Assembly: GCF_041146795.1 (NCBI RefSeq)
Contig: NC_135183.1
Location: forward strand, 9,591,840-9,655,839
Origin: Maylandia zebra
Lineage: Eukaryota; Chordata; Actinopteri; Cichliformes; Cichlidae
Length of the DNA stretch: 64,000 nucleotides
Direction of reading: 5' to 3'
Positions 60,240-64,000 of this stretch are shown here, in pieces; the stretch's first letter is position 1; each line of letters starts with the position of its first letter. A program made the translations under genes and the position numbers. Below the pieces are notes generated by a model, which was not told the origin of the DNA, made no database searches, and saw only the letters and a list, made by a program, of their open reading frames with translations.

Positions 60240-62730
60240 AAAGCGAGAGAAATACGGTAAAGCTCCGGAGAGTCTTAACCATTTAAATCCCTTCTAATCG
60301 CTGCACTGAACTAGTGTGCATGTTTGAACTGCTAGGAGTTAAGACTTTGTGTGCTTGGAGGTGAAAGTGAAGCAGAACTGTTTTGCACTCACTTCTTTAA
60401 CTTCTTTTACTGTTTTTCTAAATTGGCTTTTTAATGTAACTATTAAGTTACAATTATTGCAGGACACATTCAAGTTACATGGCATAAAAACTTCCTCACA
60501 AATATCCCTCAAACACTGGATGGTTTTGTTTTTTTAATAACATGCTGAGGACATTTTGCTGTATTTAGCAAGAAAGATGAAACTGCAGAACTGCTAAATT
60601 CCACACAAGTAATAACTAGCTGTAAATTATCCTGGGTACATATCTGCAGTCATGTTTTATAGGCTAGAAATCTGTTGGCTCAGAGCTCATGAAAGCATTT
60701 CAGAGATTCAACCAGGGGTGTAAAATTAAACCCAACACACACCTTTAAGCGTGAAACAACTCTTTATGATATTAATTTAAATCACATATCAATTGTTGTC
60801 AGTCAAGCTGTTATAAGTATTGTCTTTGAGGGAAAGAGTGCAGTGTAGGTGATCCTTTACTGGAAATTGTGTACTTTTATGGGCTTAAATTACACTAAGT
60901 ATTTTCCTCTTTTCCTTGAGGGTTGTAAAGATGCTTGTATTTAAATACTCTAATAAATCAGTGTAAATTTGCATCCCATAAAACGCTGAAATCATCTTGG
61001 GAGAAGAGAATGAAAACTTTGAATGAAATGTAACTTTTGGAGGCAAAAATCCAAACCAAATGAAAGTTGCTGGTATTGTGGTGCAGTGTGATAGTAACTT
61101 CTCTCTTTGGACCAGGAGGACGGTGAAAGTCTTTCAGCGTTTCGTACAAATAAGATGTTTGCTGTTGTGTGGCTACTTAGCTGCAAGCCTGGCCTTGCTC
61201 GATATGCAGGTGTGTGTGATAACTTGATGACGTTGTTAAATTCACATATCCCCTTGGGCAGTGGTTTAGCGTCGGCACACATATACGCGTTCACAAAATC
61301 CTGGCAGCTGCCAAGCAGATTTAATTCTGTTTCTTTGAGACGGGACTGTAGAGCAAATGGATAGAAATGCATAGATGATGGTAGGGAGGACAGCTGGAAA
61401 TGAAAAGGATGCACAAACATGACGTGAGGAGGATGAGGAAAACACAGATGATGAAAGAAAATGAAGAGAGGGGAAGTAGATGGAAAACAAGAAGTTTTTC
61501 TAAAAGAAAATAAAGTGAAAGGGGAGAGACTCAAAAGTATTTTTGCAGACTAAGAGGAGAACAAGCAACAAGAAAGCTTTTTTGATTTTGTCCTACTATG
61601 GTAACTCATTGACTTCTCCTCATCTGTTATATTTCTTCTGCTTCTATAGTTACTGTAACCTACAGATAAACATGTTTTGAAGGCGGCTTCAGACTTGTTC
61701 TTAAGGCGAGCACCCGACCACAGGGAGAAAATGATATTCCACATCATTCACATATTTATTTTCACACCTCTGAAGAGGTCGGGGAGTTTTTTGACTAACT
61801 ATAATGTTGCCTGCATTTCAGTGCACAGTTCAAGTTTCAGTGAACACATTCAAAGCGAGTAAATTGGTGTTTATGGTGCTCACATTATAGATGTATGGTT
61901 TTTCTACTTGGTTTTTGATGTGCTGCAGACATTTATGCCAGGTAAGCCCTGCAAAGCCCAAGTATTGCAAATGTATCCTGCATTGAGCTGCAGTGATGCA
62001 AAGCAATGCTGGCAAGCAGCTGAGATCAGTAATGAAAAGATGCATGCGTGGTGTGTAATTTGAAATGGGGGAATCAGTTCTGTTAGATGGCTGGATCTGC
62101 CATCTGTGATAATTTCCAGTTGCAAATGACTGCATGTTTGAGTTTACAATAAATACTGAAAGATGGGAGCTGCCTGGGTCCAACTGTTTGTCTTCCAGTA
62201 ACGCATTACCATAACTAAGGGTAGGTGTTTTACAAATAGCACACCATATAGAAACAATATAAAAAATAAGGTTTTCTTTTCCTTTTTATAATAGCAAAAG
62301 TTTGTTTTAATACCTCATTATTATGATTATGTCTCTTGCTATGTATTGCTTCTATAAGTGGCCCCACCCTTTTTAAAAAAAACTAAAATTCCCCCAGTTG
62401 TTTTTGCATTTTTCCAGCTAATAGCATAGTAGCATAAAGAGTATGACATTTGAAAAATGTGCAAAGTGAGCTGAAATTGGTGGATGCGTTTCAGCAGACA
62501 AACGTGAAGAAACCTTACCTGTCACCTGGAATGTTGGCCTTTTGTTCTATGTGAGGGGAAAGCATCTTCTCTCTGCCCAGTGCCCTTCATTTAAAATAAT
62601 CAAACACTTTGCTGCGATGCTGAGTAACAGGAGCTGGAATTGCCTTGGTGATGATGCTGATGTTATTTTTGCAGCTTAATTCAATTGGTTGGATTGTGTC
62701 AGTCTAATGTGATTGGCAAAATGGATGCCC
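60240..62730. other. Intergenic or intronic, nothing recognised
   Basis: No coding exon or repeat family recognised. 61370-61520 is A/G-rich simple sequence. Confidence 0.4.
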
Positions 62731-62736
62731 TTGGAG

Positions 62737-62743
62737 TATAAAA
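62737..62743 (+). promoter_or_regulatory. TATA box
   Basis: GTATAAAAGGC fits a strong TATA box about 60 bases before the ATG at 62800, giving a start site near 62765. Confidence 0.6.
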
Positions 62744-62799
62744 GGCAGCCAATACAGGCTTTAGACAGTGGCTGGGGGGGAAAGGGAAATTGTCCTCTA

Positions 62800-62860
62800 A
62801 TGCTGTCTTGGCTTCTCTGGCCTTTGAATTTGTTGTTTGCCATAGCTGCTTTGGTATTCG
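62800..62860 (+). CDS. First coding exon, signal-peptide type, gene unidentified
   Basis: ATG at 62800 begins MLSWLLWPLNLLFAIAALVF, then one base before a consensus donor G/GTAAGTAT at 62861. The peptide is almost wholly hydrophobic, fitting a signal peptide or first membrane helix, and a TATA box lies 60 bases upstream. The next exon should start with two bases completing a Gly, Ala, Val, Asp or Glu codon; I could not find it with confidence before the window ends. Ceruloplasmin lies beside HPS3 in mammals and is one candidate, but nothing in the peptide proves it. Confidence 0.45.
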
Positions 62861-64000
62861 GTAAGTATCTATCAAATAGCCTGGCCTCTTTAGATCATAC
62901 AGCAAGGGAGACTATTTATATGCTATAGTAAAAATGCATGCTGTGACAGCGCCCCAGAGAAATGTGGTCATGGGAAACAGCTGAGGTCAAACCAACAGGA
63001 AGTGGAGAGGAGAGGAAGAAGAACTCTCAAGGGACAGAGTGTAGTTTTCTTGATGGTGAACTTGTTGCCTGGTTCTACTGGAAATTCCAGTATGATTCTT
63101 TACTGCTCACTTTATTTGTACTCATGTGCTGGTTTCTTCTGAGCTTTTATGTTCTGGCAGCTCTATTGGGAATATGCTAGCAGATCCCATTCTTTGTATA
63201 TTAAAGAAAAATGTAGAAAAGACATCCCAGAAATTTCTGATGAGACCTTTCTCTTTGCCCAGTTGTTGTCATCTCTATCGAACTGCCTTATGAAGGCAAG
63301 AAGGGCATGCAATATATGACGTTTTTCCCCAACTTATCCAACTCCCTTAAACCTCCACCACAGTTTTCAGATTTGTTCCTAGATTTTGGGATCATCTGGA
63401 AAGACTCTGTTATCTTCCAGCAGCCATGTGGAGCCTTGTAAAATCTTTATGAGATAAACCACTCGCAATATCTGGGAGAAGCCTCAACACTTTAAAATGA
63501 TATACAGCTGTTCAATAGTCTACGCTACTCAGTTGTTACACGAAGCATCTGGCTGAAAGATGCAGTGAAAAGGTCTTGATATCAGTAGTAGACGGGGTGT
63601 GGCCAACACTGGTTCACTAGCATCCTTGTACTGCACAAGCTCAGTTAACCCAGTCATTAAATTTCCAAGACTGGATGGCAAATTTTTATAGTAACCACGT
63701 TACGTCGACCTTTCTCGATCTGTTAACAAGCGAAAGTGAAATGGACAGTTTGTGAACCTCACTTAGATCAATTTCTGTTTGTTCTTGCGAGTTGCTTCAC
63801 ATAAAGCATGCTAGAAAAGTAGATTAAAATTGAGAACAAATTTAAAAAGCTTATGCTAGTGATCTCATAATGTGGTTTTAGAAAAAAACCTCTCAACGAG
63901 TTTTAAGCCTCTGGATTGTCTGCTAATGTATCATAAACTGGATGACTGGACAGTAGTAATATACCTATAGCTTTTTTGCCCCCACCCCCACGGGCATTTC
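62861..64000 (+). other. Probable intron of the 62800 gene
   Basis: No further exon recognised. The window ends in a C-rich stretch near 63980. Confidence 0.35.

Overview
The window is nuclear DNA from a teleost fish, most probably an African cichlid. The evidence is vertebrate-type split genes with GT-AG introns, a clearly recognisable fish HPS3 gene, and fish-type transposons (Rex3, L2-like LINEs, Tc1/mariner, hAT, Penelope-like). There are also three copies of a tRNA-derived SINE that matches my recollection of the cichlid AFC family. No prokaryotic, plasmid or viral gene was seen.

Layout. (1) 1-25 kb, plus strand: a decayed tandem cluster of small secreted mucin-like genes. One copy looks complete (18616-23977: signal-peptide exon, Thr/Pro/Ala repeat exon, two short C-terminal exons). 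A second (10248-12237) keeps the repeat exon and both C-terminal exons but has lost its front end at a hAT-type transposon block (4962-10247). Two further copies survive only as 3' modules (1150-1572 and 14556-15330). LINE, hAT, SINE, Tc1 and Rex3 insertions fill the cluster, and a broken duplicate of HPS3 exon 21 sits at about 15.75 kb. (2) 25-33 kb, minus strand: a 13-exon gene for a 625-residue HECT-like protein (G2E3-like type) with Ser where the catalytic Cys belongs. It converges on the complete mucin gene; their poly(A) signals are about 70 bp apart. (3) 33-41 kb: a gene-poor interval with a Penelope-like element, a SINE, small DNA elements and a possible promoter near 39 kb. (4) 41-57 kb, minus strand: the complete HPS3 gene. 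I assembled 23 coding exons that stay in frame throughout and give 1024 codons plus a stop; a CCAAT/GC-box promoter lies at about 57.1-57.25 kb. (5) 57-64 kb: intergenic DNA with a near-perfect 51-bp palindrome, then a TATA box and an orphan signal-peptide exon (62800-62860) of an unidentified plus-strand gene that leaves the window.

The genes show no pathway link. HPS3 is a housekeeping trafficking gene (BLOC-2); the mucin-like cluster and the HECT-like gene look like fast-evolving accessory genes. All exon boundaries were placed by hand from splice signals, reading-frame continuity and family knowledge. HPS3 boundaries are very secure, the HECT-like gene's 3' exons secure and its first three less so, and the mucin genes moderately secure.
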